Positions 1 through 6,970 of a stretch of DNA of 25,679 bases are shown here, one piece after another. A program made the position numbers and the translations under genes. Position 1 is the first letter of the stretch. Each line of letters starts with the position of its first letter. Source of the DNA: Flemingiibacterium sp045635785 (GTDB lineage Bacteria; Bacillota; Clostridia; Oscillospirales; CAG-272); contig JAZTWJ010000105.1 in assembly GCA_045635785.1 (NCBI GenBank), forward strand, positions 1 through 25,679, given 5' to 3'. The notes below the pieces were generated by a model. That model was given only the letters and a program-made list of their open reading frames with translations, was not told the origin of the DNA and did not search any database.

Positions 1-1804
1 TTGCGGAGATGAAGATGTCGCCGGTCTCCTGAATGTCGATCTTTGCGCCGGTATCAGCAGTGATCTTCTGGATAACCTTACCGCCGGAGCCGATAACCTC
101 GCGGATCTTGTCCACGTTGATCTTCATGGTGAGCATCTTGGGGGCGTACTTGGAGACTTCATCACGCGGCTTGTCGATCGCCTTGAGGATTACATCGTCG
201 ATGATATAATCGCGTCCCTTGTGGGTAACAGCCAGAGCTTCTGCGATGATCTCGGGGGTAAGACCGTCGATCTTGAGGTCCATCTGAATGGAGGTGATGC
301 CCTTGTGTGTACCTGCGACCTTAAAGTCCATATCGCCGTAGAAGTCCTCAAGACCCTGGATGTCGATCATGGTGGTCCAAGTACCGTCTTCGGCAGTGAT
401 CAGACCGCAGGAAATGCCGGCAACGGGAGCCTTAATCGGCACACCCGCATCCATCAGAGCGAGGGTGGAGCCGCATACGGAGCCCTGCGAGGTGGAACCG
501 TTACTGGAAACGACCTCAGAGACAAGGCGGATCGCATAGGGGAATTCTTCAACGGAAGGAAGCACGGGAATAAGCGAACGTTCAGCCAGCGCACCGTGAC
601 CGATCTCACGTCTGCCGGCGCCGCGGGAAGCCTTAGCTTCGCCGGTGGAATAGCCGGGCATGTTATAGTGGTGCATGTAACGCTTCTCGGTTTCTTCGTC
701 GATGCCGTCAAGCATCTGTGCATCGGAGATCGGGCCGAGGGTTGCTACGGTGAGAACCTGCGTCTGACCGCGGGTGAACAGACCCGAACCGTGGGTTCTG
801 GGAAGAATGCCGACCTCGGAAGCGAGGGGGCGGATCTGATCCATACGTCTGCCGTCCACACGCTTGTGATCTTCAAGCAGCCAGCGACGAACGATCTTCT
901 TCTGGATCTTGTAAATGAGTTCACCATACTGAACTTCAAGCTCGGGATATTCCTCGCCGAATTTCTCCATAATGGCATCCTGAATGGGATTGAGGCGCTC
1001 ATCGCGGACGTTCTTGTCGTCGGTATCGTGCGCAAACATAACATCCTTTTCGCAGAATGCAAAGATCTTGTCGAACATATCGTGATCCAGCTCGCCGGAT
1101 TCGTAGGTGAACTTGGGCTTGCCGATTTCAGCAACGATGGAATCGATAAACTTGACACGCTTCTTGATTTCCTCATGTGCAAGCCTAATTGCGTTGTACA
1201 TGGTGTCATCGTCAACTTCGTTTGCGCCTGCTTCGATCATAACGACCTTTTCTGCCGAAGCGGCAACAGTAAGCTGCAGATCGGAAACAGAACGCTGTTC
1301 CTGCGTAGGATTGATAACGGGCTTGCCGTCAACAAGACCCATGAAAACGCCGCCGATCGGTCCGTTCCACGGAATATCCGAGATGGAAAGGGCGATGGAT
1401 GCGCCGATCATTGCAGTGATTTCGGGGGAGCAGTCGGGATCAACGGACATAACGGTCAGTGCAAGATTGACATCGTTACGAAGATCCTTCGGGAACAGGG
1501 GGCGAACGGGACGGTCGATGACACGGGAGGTCAGAACCGCTTTTTCGGAGGGCTTACCCTCTCTTCTGAGGTAGCCGCCGGGAATTCTGCCCACGGAGTA
1601 CATTTTTTCTTCAAAATCAACGGACAGCGGCAAAAAGTCGATGCCGTCGCGGGGCTTTGCGGATGCGGTCGCGCATGCGAGAATAACGGTTTCGCCGTAG
1701 CGGATCAGGCAGGAGCCGTTTGCGAGTCCTGCGAGCTTACCTGTTTCAACGACCAGGGGACGTCCTGCAAGCTCATAGTTGAATACCTTGTAGTTTTCGA
1801 ACAT
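1..1804 (-). CDS. pnp: Polyribonucleotide nucleotidyltransferase (PNPase), 3' end cut by window edge
   Basis: PNPase degrades RNA 3'-to-5' by phosphorolysis and works in RNA turnover. The reading frame starts at ATG 1804-1802 behind the ribosome binding site AAAGGAG and runs open to the window edge (601 codons; the family is usually about 700). The N-terminus is typical of the family: a first RNase PH domain with a Gly-Arg-hydrophobic-Pro-Gly-Gly stretch and an Arg-Pro-Val-Arg-Pro segment. The last visible residues, with GGKVIQKI and TGAKIDI, are the KH domain, so only the end of KH and the S1 domain are missing. It follows rpsO on the same strand after about 200 nt that hold several hairpins, and I see no separate promoter, so it is probably co-transcribed with rpsO. 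The long open frame on the opposite strand (221-1915) is a shadow of this gene. Confidence 0.97.
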   Translation of the reverse strand, partial: MFENYKVFNYELAGRPLVVETGKLAGLANGSCLIRYGETVILACATASAKPRDGIDFLPLSVDFEEKMYSVGRIPGGYLRREGKPSEKAVLTSRVIDRPVRPLFPKDLRNDVNLALTVMSVDPDCSPEITAMIGASIALSISDIPWNGPIGGVFMGLVDGKPVINPTQEQRSVSDLQLTVAASAEKVVMIEAGANEVDDDTMYNAIRLAHEEIKKRVKFIDSIVAEIGKPKFTYESGELDHDMFDKIFAFCEKDVMFAHDTDDKNVRDERLNPIQDAIMEKFGEEYPELEVQYGELIYKIQKKIVRRWLLEDHKRVDGRRMDQIRPLASEVGILPRTHGSGLFTRGQTQVLTVATLGPISDAQMLDGIDEETEKRYMHHYNMPGYSTGEAKASRGAGRREIGHGALAERSLIPVLPSVEEFPYAIRLVSEVVSSNGSTSQGSVCGSTLALMDAGVPIKAPVAGISCGLITAEDGTWTTMIDIQGLEDFYGDMDFKVAGTHKGITSIQMDLKIDGLTPEIIAEALAVTHKGRDYIIDDVILKAIDKPRDEVSKYAPKMLTMKINVDKIREVIGSGGKVIQKITADTGAKIDIQETGDIFISA

Positions 1805-1879
1805 TTCGTTTCTCCTTTGTTTTTGAATTCGGTAAAAAATCGTTTTGGTGCGGAAGAAACGTATCCTTTCGTTTGGCAC

Positions 1880-2002
1880 TTACATGCGCCGCCGAGTTTT
1901 CGGAAGCATATGTAAATGCCGAGCGGGAGCGGCTTCTTCCGCATGAAAGTCCGCGAAAACGCGGACACGTCTCCCGCGCATAGTACGCGGGAGACGGTGT
2001 TC
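1880..2002 (-). promoter_or_regulatory. rpsO-pnp intergenic hairpin cluster
   Basis: Between the rpsO stop and the pnp start the transcript can form successive hairpins. The first has an 11-bp GC-rich stem (1968-1978 with 1986-1996), which can extend past a one-base bulge. It is followed directly by a perfect 7-bp stem with a four-base loop (1949-1955 with 1960-1966). A third, imperfect one pairs 1880-1887 with 1906-1915 and has an inner stem at 1892-1903. None has a clean run of U downstream, so they look like processing or stability structures rather than a strong terminator. In Escherichia coli an RNase III-cleaved stem in the pnp leader mediates PNPase autoregulation; a similar role here is inference. 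Confidence 0.6.
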
Positions 2003-2006
2003 GTGA

Positions 2007-2273
2007 TTACTTTCTGAGGCCGAGCTTTTCGATGATCGCACGGTAACGAGCGATATCTTTCTTCTGCAGATAGCCGAGAAGGTTTCTTCTCTGACCAACC
2101 ATCTTGAGCAGACCGCGATGGGAATGGTGATCCTTCGGGTTGCTCTTAAGGTGAGCGTTCAGGGAGTTGATACGGTTGGTGAGGATTGCAATCTGCACCT
2201 CAGGAGAACCGGTATCGTTCTCGGAGAGTTTGTAATCTGCGATGATCTGCTGCTTGACTTCTTTCTGAATCAT
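2007..2273 (-). CDS. rpsO: 30S ribosomal protein S15
   Basis: S15 is a primary 16S rRNA binding protein of the small-subunit platform. The 88-residue product has the usual length and the conserved family features: a QIA-LTNRI segment, then HxxDHHSHRGL-like spacing (here NPKDHHSHRGLL), and the C-terminal helix with GQRRNLLGYL and the KLGLRK end. The ATG at 2273 is preceded by AGGTGA at 2281-2286, an appropriate distance. It heads an rpsO-pnp unit behind a clear SigA promoter and a leader of about 90 nt. Confidence 0.99.
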   Translation of the reverse strand: MIQKEVKQQIIADYKLSENDTGSPEVQIAILTNRINSLNAHLKSNPKDHHSHRGLLKMVGQRRNLLGYLQKKDIARYRAIIEKLGLRK

Positions 2274-2366
2274 GATAAATTCACCTCATAAAAATATTTT
2301 GTTGAGCCCGTGAAACAAGGTCTCCGGCAGGTGAGGGCCGCAAAACGTTGCATCCGGTAATCATAC
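2274..2366 (-). promoter_or_regulatory. Structured 5' leader of rpsO with potential anti-Shine-Dalgarno
   Basis: The leader of about 90 nt between the predicted transcription start (near 2366) and rpsO contains UCACCU (complement of 2329-2334), which is exactly complementary to the rpsO ribosome binding site AGGUGA (complement of 2281-2286). Just after the start, an AUCCG/CGGAU pair can also form a small hairpin. S15 autoregulates through mRNA leaders of several unrelated folds in different bacteria, so this leader is a candidate for that control. The pairing is seen in the sequence; the regulation is inference. Confidence 0.45.
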
Positions 2367-2372
2367 GGATAT

Positions 2373-2401
2373 ATTATACCATACAATTCTGAATTTGTAA
2401 A
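2373..2401 (-). promoter_or_regulatory. SigA promoter of rpsO(-pnp)
   Basis: On the minus strand a TTTACA -35 box (2396-2401) and a perfect TATAAT -10 box (2373-2378) are 17 nt apart. TGG immediately before the -10 box makes an extended -10. It faces rpsO and lies back to back with the azlC promoter. Confidence 0.9.
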
Positions 2402-2439
2402 GACTTTTTTGAAGTTTTTTATCAGTTTTTCAAAAACAG

Positions 2440-2468
2440 TTGCATTATGTTTGGTTCTGTGGTATAAT
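2440..2468 (+). promoter_or_regulatory. SigA promoter of azlCD
   Basis: TTGCAT (2440-2445), a 17-nt spacer and TATAAT (2463-2468) with an extended TGG. The predicted start near 2475 leaves a leader of only about 20 nt before the azlC ATG. Confidence 0.85.
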
Positions 2469-2493
2469 GTAACCGAATACTACCATTATTTAT

Positions 2494-3225
2494 ATGAAAG
2501 AAGCTACTATTTTGAAACCCAACACCTATATGTCGGGACTGCGGGACGGCATTCCCATTGGGCTTGGATACCTTTCCGTGTCTTTTTCCTTTGGAATCAT
2601 GTCGGTCGCAAATGGGATCCCCCTTCTATGGACATTGCTCATTTCCATGACAAATCTCACCTCCGCAGGTCAGCTTGCGGGCATGGGCATCATTGCTGCG
2701 GGAGGAAGCCTTTCCGAGATCGCCCTATCCCAGCTTATTATTAACTCCCGCTATTTTCTGATGAGCATTTCCCTATCCCAACGTGTGGAAAAGGACTATT
2801 CTCTTCTCCATCGGCTGATCACCGCCTTTGGCGTCACCGATGAGGTCTTCGCGGTTGCGGTATCCCGACCGCATACCCTTGCTCCGCGATACATGTACGG
2901 TCTGATCACCGTCCCTTATCTTGGATGGTCCATGGGAACACTACTCGGTGCAGCCGCAGGAAGCGTTCTTCCCACACTGCTGACAGATGCACTCGGCATT
3001 GCGTTGTACGGCATGTTCATTGCCATCGTTGTACCACCGTTAAAAGCAAACCCCAAGCTCTTTGCCGTGGTGCTTCCTGCGATCGCCATCTCCTGTACCA
3101 TCGCGTTTGTTCCAGCACTCGATTTCATTACGGGCGGCTTTGCCATCATCCTTTCCGCGATCCTTTCCGCTTTGATCGGTGCCGCATTCTTCCCCATTGA
3201 AACGGAGGATCCCGAAGATGAATGA
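2494..3225 (+). CDS. azlC: AzlC-family branched-chain amino acid exporter, large subunit
   Basis: AzlC proteins form the large membrane subunit of two-component exporters for branched-chain amino acids and analogues. The 243-residue product has the typical family opening (a short N-terminus, then GLRDGIPIGLGYLSVSFSFG) and the conserved SAGQLAG and INSRYFLMS-like segments, followed by several hydrophobic helices. The length fits the family. I see no strong ribosome binding site before ATG 2494 and the leader is short; Met13 at 2530 is an alternative start but also lacks one. The stop overlaps the start of azlD by 8 nt, as is usual for this pair. Confidence 0.9.
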   Translation: MKEATILKPNTYMSGLRDGIPIGLGYLSVSFSFGIMSVANGIPLLWTLLISMTNLTSAGQLAGMGIIAAGGSLSEIALSQLIINSRYFLMSISLSQRVEKDYSLLHRLITAFGVTDEVFAVAVSRPHTLAPRYMYGLITVPYLGWSMGTLLGAAAGSVLPTLLTDALGIALYGMFIAIVVPPLKANPKLFAVVLPAIAISCTIAFVPALDFITGGFAIILSAILSALIGAAFFPIETEDPEDE

Positions 3226-3529
3226 GTATTTGATCTACATCCTGGTTATGGCGGGCGTAACCTATTTGATCCGTATGCTTCCCCTTGCGGTGCTAAAGGG
3301 CAAGATTCGTTCCCCTTTTGTGCAAAGCTTCATCTATTATGTTCCATATGCTGTGCTGTCAGCGATGACCATTCCAGCGATTTTCAGCGCGGCACCAAGT
3401 CTTATATCCTCTGTTGCAGGCTTTGCTGTCTGCATTTTGATGGCACTTTTCAGCGGCAAACTGCTGACAGTTGCTCTGTCGGGATGCGCGTCGGTGCTGG
3501 TTGCGGAGCTTCTGCTCGGGCTCTTATAA
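3218..3529 (+). CDS. azlD: AzlD-family small subunit of branched-chain amino acid exporter
   Basis: A small hydrophobic protein of 103 residues with four likely membrane segments and the family-typical TYLIRMLPL motif near residues 14-22. It partners AzlC in export of branched-chain amino acids. The frame is open further upstream, but ATG 3218 is preferred because GGAGG lies at 3204-3208 and because it gives the standard AzlD N-terminus. It overlaps the 3' end of azlC by 8 nt, which suggests translational coupling. Confidence 0.9.
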   Translation: MNEYLIYILVMAGVTYLIRMLPLAVLKGKIRSPFVQSFIYYVPYAVLSAMTIPAIFSAAPSLISSVAGFAVCILMALFSGKLLTVALSGCASVLVAELLLGLL

Positions 3530-3735
3530 TATATTGTAAGACGAATGCTTTTTTAAGCTAACGCTTTACCAAAGCATAACCACTATATCTAAAAATAACA
3601 TGCGGTATATTTTTCCTATATATCAAAACACGGAACTTTTTCGAAGATGCTGCGTCTTAATGACTATGTGGAATAAAACATGGTTCCGCAGTACAAAATA
3701 TTACTGTATATTAAAGAAAGGTTAGGTAAACTCAC
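3530..3735. other. Intergenic region between azlD and the DUF4358 gene
   Basis: About 200 nt of AT-rich sequence. It contains a compound imperfect inverted repeat (3545-3551 with 3571-3577, inner 3555-3558 with 3563-3566) downstream of azlD that lacks a convincing U run. A weak candidate promoter for the next gene is TTCCGC (3684-3689), 17 nt, TATATT (3707-3712). No gene is apparent. Confidence 0.4.
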
Positions 3736-4302
3736 ATGTTCAAGAAAATTCTCTCTTTTGTAATGGCAGCCGCGCTGTCTGTCACCCTTCTCGCTTCCTG
3801 CGGCGAACCCAAGGAGCCCGTTGCGGCTGATGTTCCGATCGAAACGCTGGCACAGGCAGTTCGCGATGCTTTCGGCGAAGAATACGTTGCTACTATGCCT
3901 TTTGATGCTGACATCCTTGAAGCTACCTACGGTATCAAGAAGGAATGGGTTGCCGAATTCGTAGGTGAAATGCCCATGATGATCACTCACGTTGACACTC
4001 TGATCATCGTAAAGCCCACCGAAGGCAACGAAGAGAATGTTGTTAAGGCGATGGAAGACTACCGTGAGTTCCGCATCAACGACACCATGAAGTACCCCAA
4101 GGATATTGAAAAGATCAACGCTACTCAGATTTACCAAGAGGGCGGATATGTATTCTTCTTCATGCTCGGTATGCTTTCTGACGACCTTCTGTTCATGGAA
4201 GGCACCGAGGAAGAGGTTTCCAAGGCTCAGTTTGATGCTGCAATGGCGAACAACCAGAAAGCGATTGACGCTGTCAACAAGCTGTTCTTCCCCGAGGAAT
4301 AA
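3736..4302 (+). CDS. DUF4358-type lipoprotein
   Basis: A 188-residue secreted lipoprotein of unknown biochemical function. The signal peptide runs to residue 21 and ends in the lipobox L-L-A-S-C, with Cys22 as the lipidated residue. The mature part resembles the DUF4358 family: a segment on the pattern of FGEEYVATMPFDADILEATYGI, then EMPMMITHVDTLIIVKP and YVFFFMLG. The family is recurrent in Clostridia near MBOAT acyltransferases and DHHW proteins, exactly as here (recalled, not searched). The ribosome binding site is modest (GAAAGG at 3716-3721, somewhat far from the ATG). It probably acts outside the membrane with the two downstream products. The family call rests on motif resemblance. Confidence 0.75.
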   Translation: MFKKILSFVMAAALSVTLLASCGEPKEPVAADVPIETLAQAVRDAFGEEYVATMPFDADILEATYGIKKEWVAEFVGEMPMMITHVDTLIIVKPTEGNEENVVKAMEDYREFRINDTMKYPKDIEKINATQIYQEGGYVFFFMLGMLSDDLLFMEGTEEEVSKAQFDAAMANNQKAIDAVNKLFFPEE

Positions 4303-4316
4303 GATCAAACCGTTCG

Positions 4317-4346
4317 TTGGCGGCTTGCTTAACGGCAAGCCGCCAA
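4317..4346 (+). terminator. Strong GC-rich hairpin between lipoprotein and MBOAT genes
   Basis: A perfect 12-bp stem (4317-4328 with 4335-4346) and 6-nt loop lie just after the lipoprotein stop. The tail is A-rich with only three T, so termination would be incomplete at best. It may protect the 3' end of the lipoprotein message or set the ratio of lipoprotein to the downstream membrane enzyme. No new promoter is visible before the MBOAT gene, which implies read-through. Confidence 0.55.
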
Positions 4347-4356
4347 AAATTTAGTT

Positions 4357-4397
4357 AAAGGAAGCCTTCACTTTTGCGAAGGCATGGTAATTGTATG
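4357..4397 (+). promoter_or_regulatory. Start-site hairpin element, copy 1 (MBOAT gene)
   Basis: AAAGG (4357-4361), AA, then a 20-nt hairpin (4364-4371 with 4376-4383, one mismatch, loop TTTT), directly followed by ATGGTAATT at 4384. This copy matches three others in the window. The ATG at the hairpin foot (4384) is out of frame with the MBOAT gene; the in-frame ATG is 11 nt downstream at 4395. Confidence 0.7.
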
Positions 4398-5810
4398 GTT
4401 TTCAGCAGTCTGCTGTTTCTGTTCCGCTTTTTGCCGATCGTATTCATTCTGTATTTCATCTTGCCGAAAAAATTCAGAAATTTGCTGTTATTTATCAGCA
4501 GTCTGATCTTTTACGCATGGGGTGAGCCGGTGTATGTTACCATCATGCTCTTTTCCACCGTCGTGGACTTTACACACGGCAAGCTGGTCGAAGACTACAA
4601 GGAAAAAGGTAACCTGAAAGCGGCGAGAATGGTGGTCGCTTCCAGCATGATCATCAACCTTGCTTTGCTCGGTTTCTTTAAGTATACCGACTTTTTTATT
4701 TCCAATATCAATGCGATTTTCGGTACTGAGATCGGTCTTTTGGGGATCGCACTTCCCATCGGTATTTCCTTTTACACCTTTCAGACGATGTCTTATACGG
4801 TGGACGTTTACCGCGGTCAGGCAAAGGCACAGAAGAACATCATTGATTTTGGTGCATACGTCGCGCTCTTTCCCCAGCTTATTGCAGGTCCCATCGTACA
4901 GTATAAAACCATAGCCGAACAGCTCACCGACCGTCATGAAAACCCCGACGATTTTGCAGAAGGTGTCACCCGTTTCATGACAGGTCTCGGCAAAAAGGTT
5001 CTGCTTGCAAATAATGCAGGTATTATTTGGGATGCGGTTTCGGGCGGCGATCTCACAACTCTCCCCGTTCTGACTGCATGGATCGGAATTCTTGCATACT
5101 CCTTCCAGATCTATTTTGATTTTTCGGGTTATTCGGACATGGCGATCGGTCTTGGACGTATGCTTGGCTTCAAATTCCTCGAAAACTTTAACTATCCCTA
5201 TCTATCCCGCAGTATTACGGAATTCTGGCGCAGATGGCACATTTCGCTCGGCAGCTGGTTCCGCGATTATGTCTACATTCCCCTTGGCGGCAACCGCAAG
5301 GGCTTCCCTTTGCAGATCCGCAATATTTGCATCGTCTGGCTGTTGACCGGCCTTTGGCATGGTGCAAGCTGGAACTTTGTTTTGTGGGGTGCTTATTTCG
5401 GTGTACTGCTCATCATTGAGAAGCTGTTTTTGTTGAAGCTTCTCAAAAAAGCACCCGTTGTGATCTCGCATGTATACACGCTCTTCCTTGTTGTCGTCAG
5501 CTGGGCGATATTCGCTATTGACGATATGGAACGACTTGGTCAGTTTATCGGTGCCATGTTCGGTTCCGGTGGCTCCTTCTATGATACACATTCACTCTAT
5601 CTGCTCACCACCAATGCCGTTTTGCTGATTATTCTCGCCATCGCATCTACCCCTGCGCCGAAGATCCTCGCAGGAAAGCTGCTTGCGCGTCTTGGCGATA
5701 GGCCCTTGACTGCGGTGATCGAAAACGTGGCTTATGCTGTGATTTTTGTTCTGTCCGTTGCATACATCGTGGATGCAACCTACAACCCGTTCCTGTATTT
5801 CAGATTCTAA
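4395..5810 (+). CDS. MBOAT-family membrane-bound O-acyltransferase (AlgI/DltB-like)
   Basis: MBOAT enzymes pass acyl groups across the membrane to extracytoplasmic acceptors such as polysaccharides or teichoic acids. The 471-residue product is polytopic and carries the AlgI-type signatures: a LFPQLIAGPIVQY segment (about 158-170), FDFSGYSDMAIGLGRMLGF (241-259), a FWRRWHISLGSWFRDYVYIPLGG block (278-299) and the conserved LWHGASWNF with the presumed catalytic His322. ATG 4395 is chosen because it opens on the hydrophobic AlgI-like N-terminus; an in-frame TTG lies upstream at 4374 inside a hairpin loop. It lies 9 nt before the DHHW gene, its likely partner. The substrate is unknown. Confidence 0.93.
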   Translation: MVFSSLLFLFRFLPIVFILYFILPKKFRNLLLFISSLIFYAWGEPVYVTIMLFSTVVDFTHGKLVEDYKEKGNLKAARMVVASSMIINLALLGFFKYTDFFISNINAIFGTEIGLLGIALPIGISFYTFQTMSYTVDVYRGQAKAQKNIIDFGAYVALFPQLIAGPIVQYKTIAEQLTDRHENPDDFAEGVTRFMTGLGKKVLLANNAGIIWDAVSGGDLTTLPVLTAWIGILAYSFQIYFDFSGYSDMAIGLGRMLGFKFLENFNYPYLSRSITEFWRRWHISLGSWFRDYVYIPLGGNRKGFPLQIRNICIVWLLTGLWHGASWNFVLWGAYFGVLLIIEKLFLLKLLKKAPVVISHVYTLFLVVVSWAIFAIDDMERLGQFIGAMFGSGGSFYDTHSLYLLTTNAVLLIILAIASTPAPKILAGKLLARLGDRPLTAVIENVAYAVIFVLSVAYIVDATYNPFLYFRF

Positions 5811-5819
5811 GGAGGACGC

Positions 5820-6935
5820 ATGAAAAATTTAGCTACAACGATTACCTTTTGCGCCCTCATCGGTTCATTGAGTGTGGCGAGCATGGTCAATCCGGTACGC
5901 GATTTCTCCGAAACAGAGAATCGAAAGCTGGCACAGCTTCCCGAATTTTCCTTTGAATCGCTGTTTGAAGGAAAATTCACCGCGGATTACGAAACCTTCA
6001 TTACCGATCAGTTTGTGGCGCGAGATTTTTGGATCACGTTAAAAAACCGTTCCGAGCTTGCCATCGGAAAGAAGGATTCCGGCGGCGTATATTTCGGCAA
6101 AGACGGCTTCCTCATCGAAAAGATTGAAGTCGATGAAGAACAGGCATCCTATAACTTTAACGCGCTGAAAAACTTTGTCGAACTGACAAAAGACGATCAC
6201 AACGTGCGAGTACTTGTCGCTCCCACCGCATCGCTGATCCTAAAGGATAAGCTTCCAACCCATGCTCCCGTTTGGGATCAAGGGGCGCTTCTGGATGCGC
6301 TTGACAAAATCGACGGCTTTGTGGATGCTCGCGAAGTCCTGAATGCCCATACAAATGAGTATATATACTACCGTACCGACCACCACTGGACAACACTCGG
6401 TTCCTATTACGCCTACACTTCCCTTTGTGAGTCGCTTGGCATCGAGCCGATCGCACTCGATGCGCTGAATAAGGAAACGCTTTCCGATGAATTTATTGGC
6501 ACACTCGCCGCAAAAGTGAACATTACCACGGAATCTGATGAGCTGTTTACCTATAACAGCGGCGTACAGGTTCAGGTTGACTATAACATGGGACAGTCCA
6601 CCGCAGATTCGCTCATTGATGAAAGCTATTTGGAAAAACGCGACAAATACGGCGCATTTTTGAATGGCAATCAGCCCGTTGTGGATGTCCAAACGAGTGT
6701 TAAAAACGGCAAAACCCTTCTACTTGTCAAGGATTCCTACGCACACTGCATGGTTCCCCTGCTTGTGAATCATTATGAGCGCATTTTGCTGGTAGATCAC
6801 CGCAATCTGACCATCGGTACCATGAGCTTCATCGACTTGATAGAGTCCAAGGGCGGATCCATTGACGATATTGTTTTCCTATATAATGCGGAAAACTTCA
6901 CCGCGGATCGTAACCTCGTGTGGCTTTCAAAATAA
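5820..6935 (+). CDS. DHHW-family (AlgX/AlgJ-like) extracytoplasmic acyltransferase partner
   Basis: A 371-residue protein with an N-terminal membrane segment or signal anchor (about 5-22) and an SGNH-like domain. It shows the DHHW motif (Asp187-His188-His189-Trp190, within YYRTDHHWTTLGSYYAY) and a later VKDSYAH with candidate nucleophile Ser306. By analogy with AlgX/AlgJ, Asp187, His189 and Ser306 would form the catalytic triad that moves an acetyl group, delivered by the MBOAT protein, onto a polymer outside the membrane. AGGAGG lies directly upstream of the ATG. A bidirectional terminator follows the stop. Acceptor identity is unknown. Confidence 0.88.
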   Translation: MKNLATTITFCALIGSLSVASMVNPVRDFSETENRKLAQLPEFSFESLFEGKFTADYETFITDQFVARDFWITLKNRSELAIGKKDSGGVYFGKDGFLIEKIEVDEEQASYNFNALKNFVELTKDDHNVRVLVAPTASLILKDKLPTHAPVWDQGALLDALDKIDGFVDAREVLNAHTNEYIYYRTDHHWTTLGSYYAYTSLCESLGIEPIALDALNKETLSDEFIGTLAAKVNITTESDELFTYNSGVQVQVDYNMGQSTADSLIDESYLEKRDKYGAFLNGNQPVVDVQTSVKNGKTLLLVKDSYAHCMVPLLVNHYERILLVDHRNLTIGTMSFIDLIESKGGSIDDIVFLYNAENFTADRNLVWLSK

Positions 6936-6937
6936 AC

Positions 6938-6965
6938 AAAAAAAGACCCGTAAGGGTCTTTTTTT
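6938..6965. terminator. Bidirectional intrinsic terminator
   Basis: A perfect A7GACCC / GGGTCT7 hairpin (6938-6949 with 6954-6965, four-base loop) has a T run on both strands. It serves the DHHW gene (plus) and the convergent AraC-type gene (minus). Confidence 0.93.
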
Positions 6966-6970
6966 GATGC

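Noticed and set aside
221..1915. A 564-codon open frame on the plus strand
   Set aside because: It lies antisense to pnp, whose frame is certain from conserved motifs. Its translation resembles no family and it has no ribosome binding site.
3664..4338. A 224-codon open frame on the minus strand across the lipoprotein gene
   Set aside because: The plus-strand frame has a signal peptide with lipobox and DUF4358-like motifs. The minus frame has none and would start in a hairpin.
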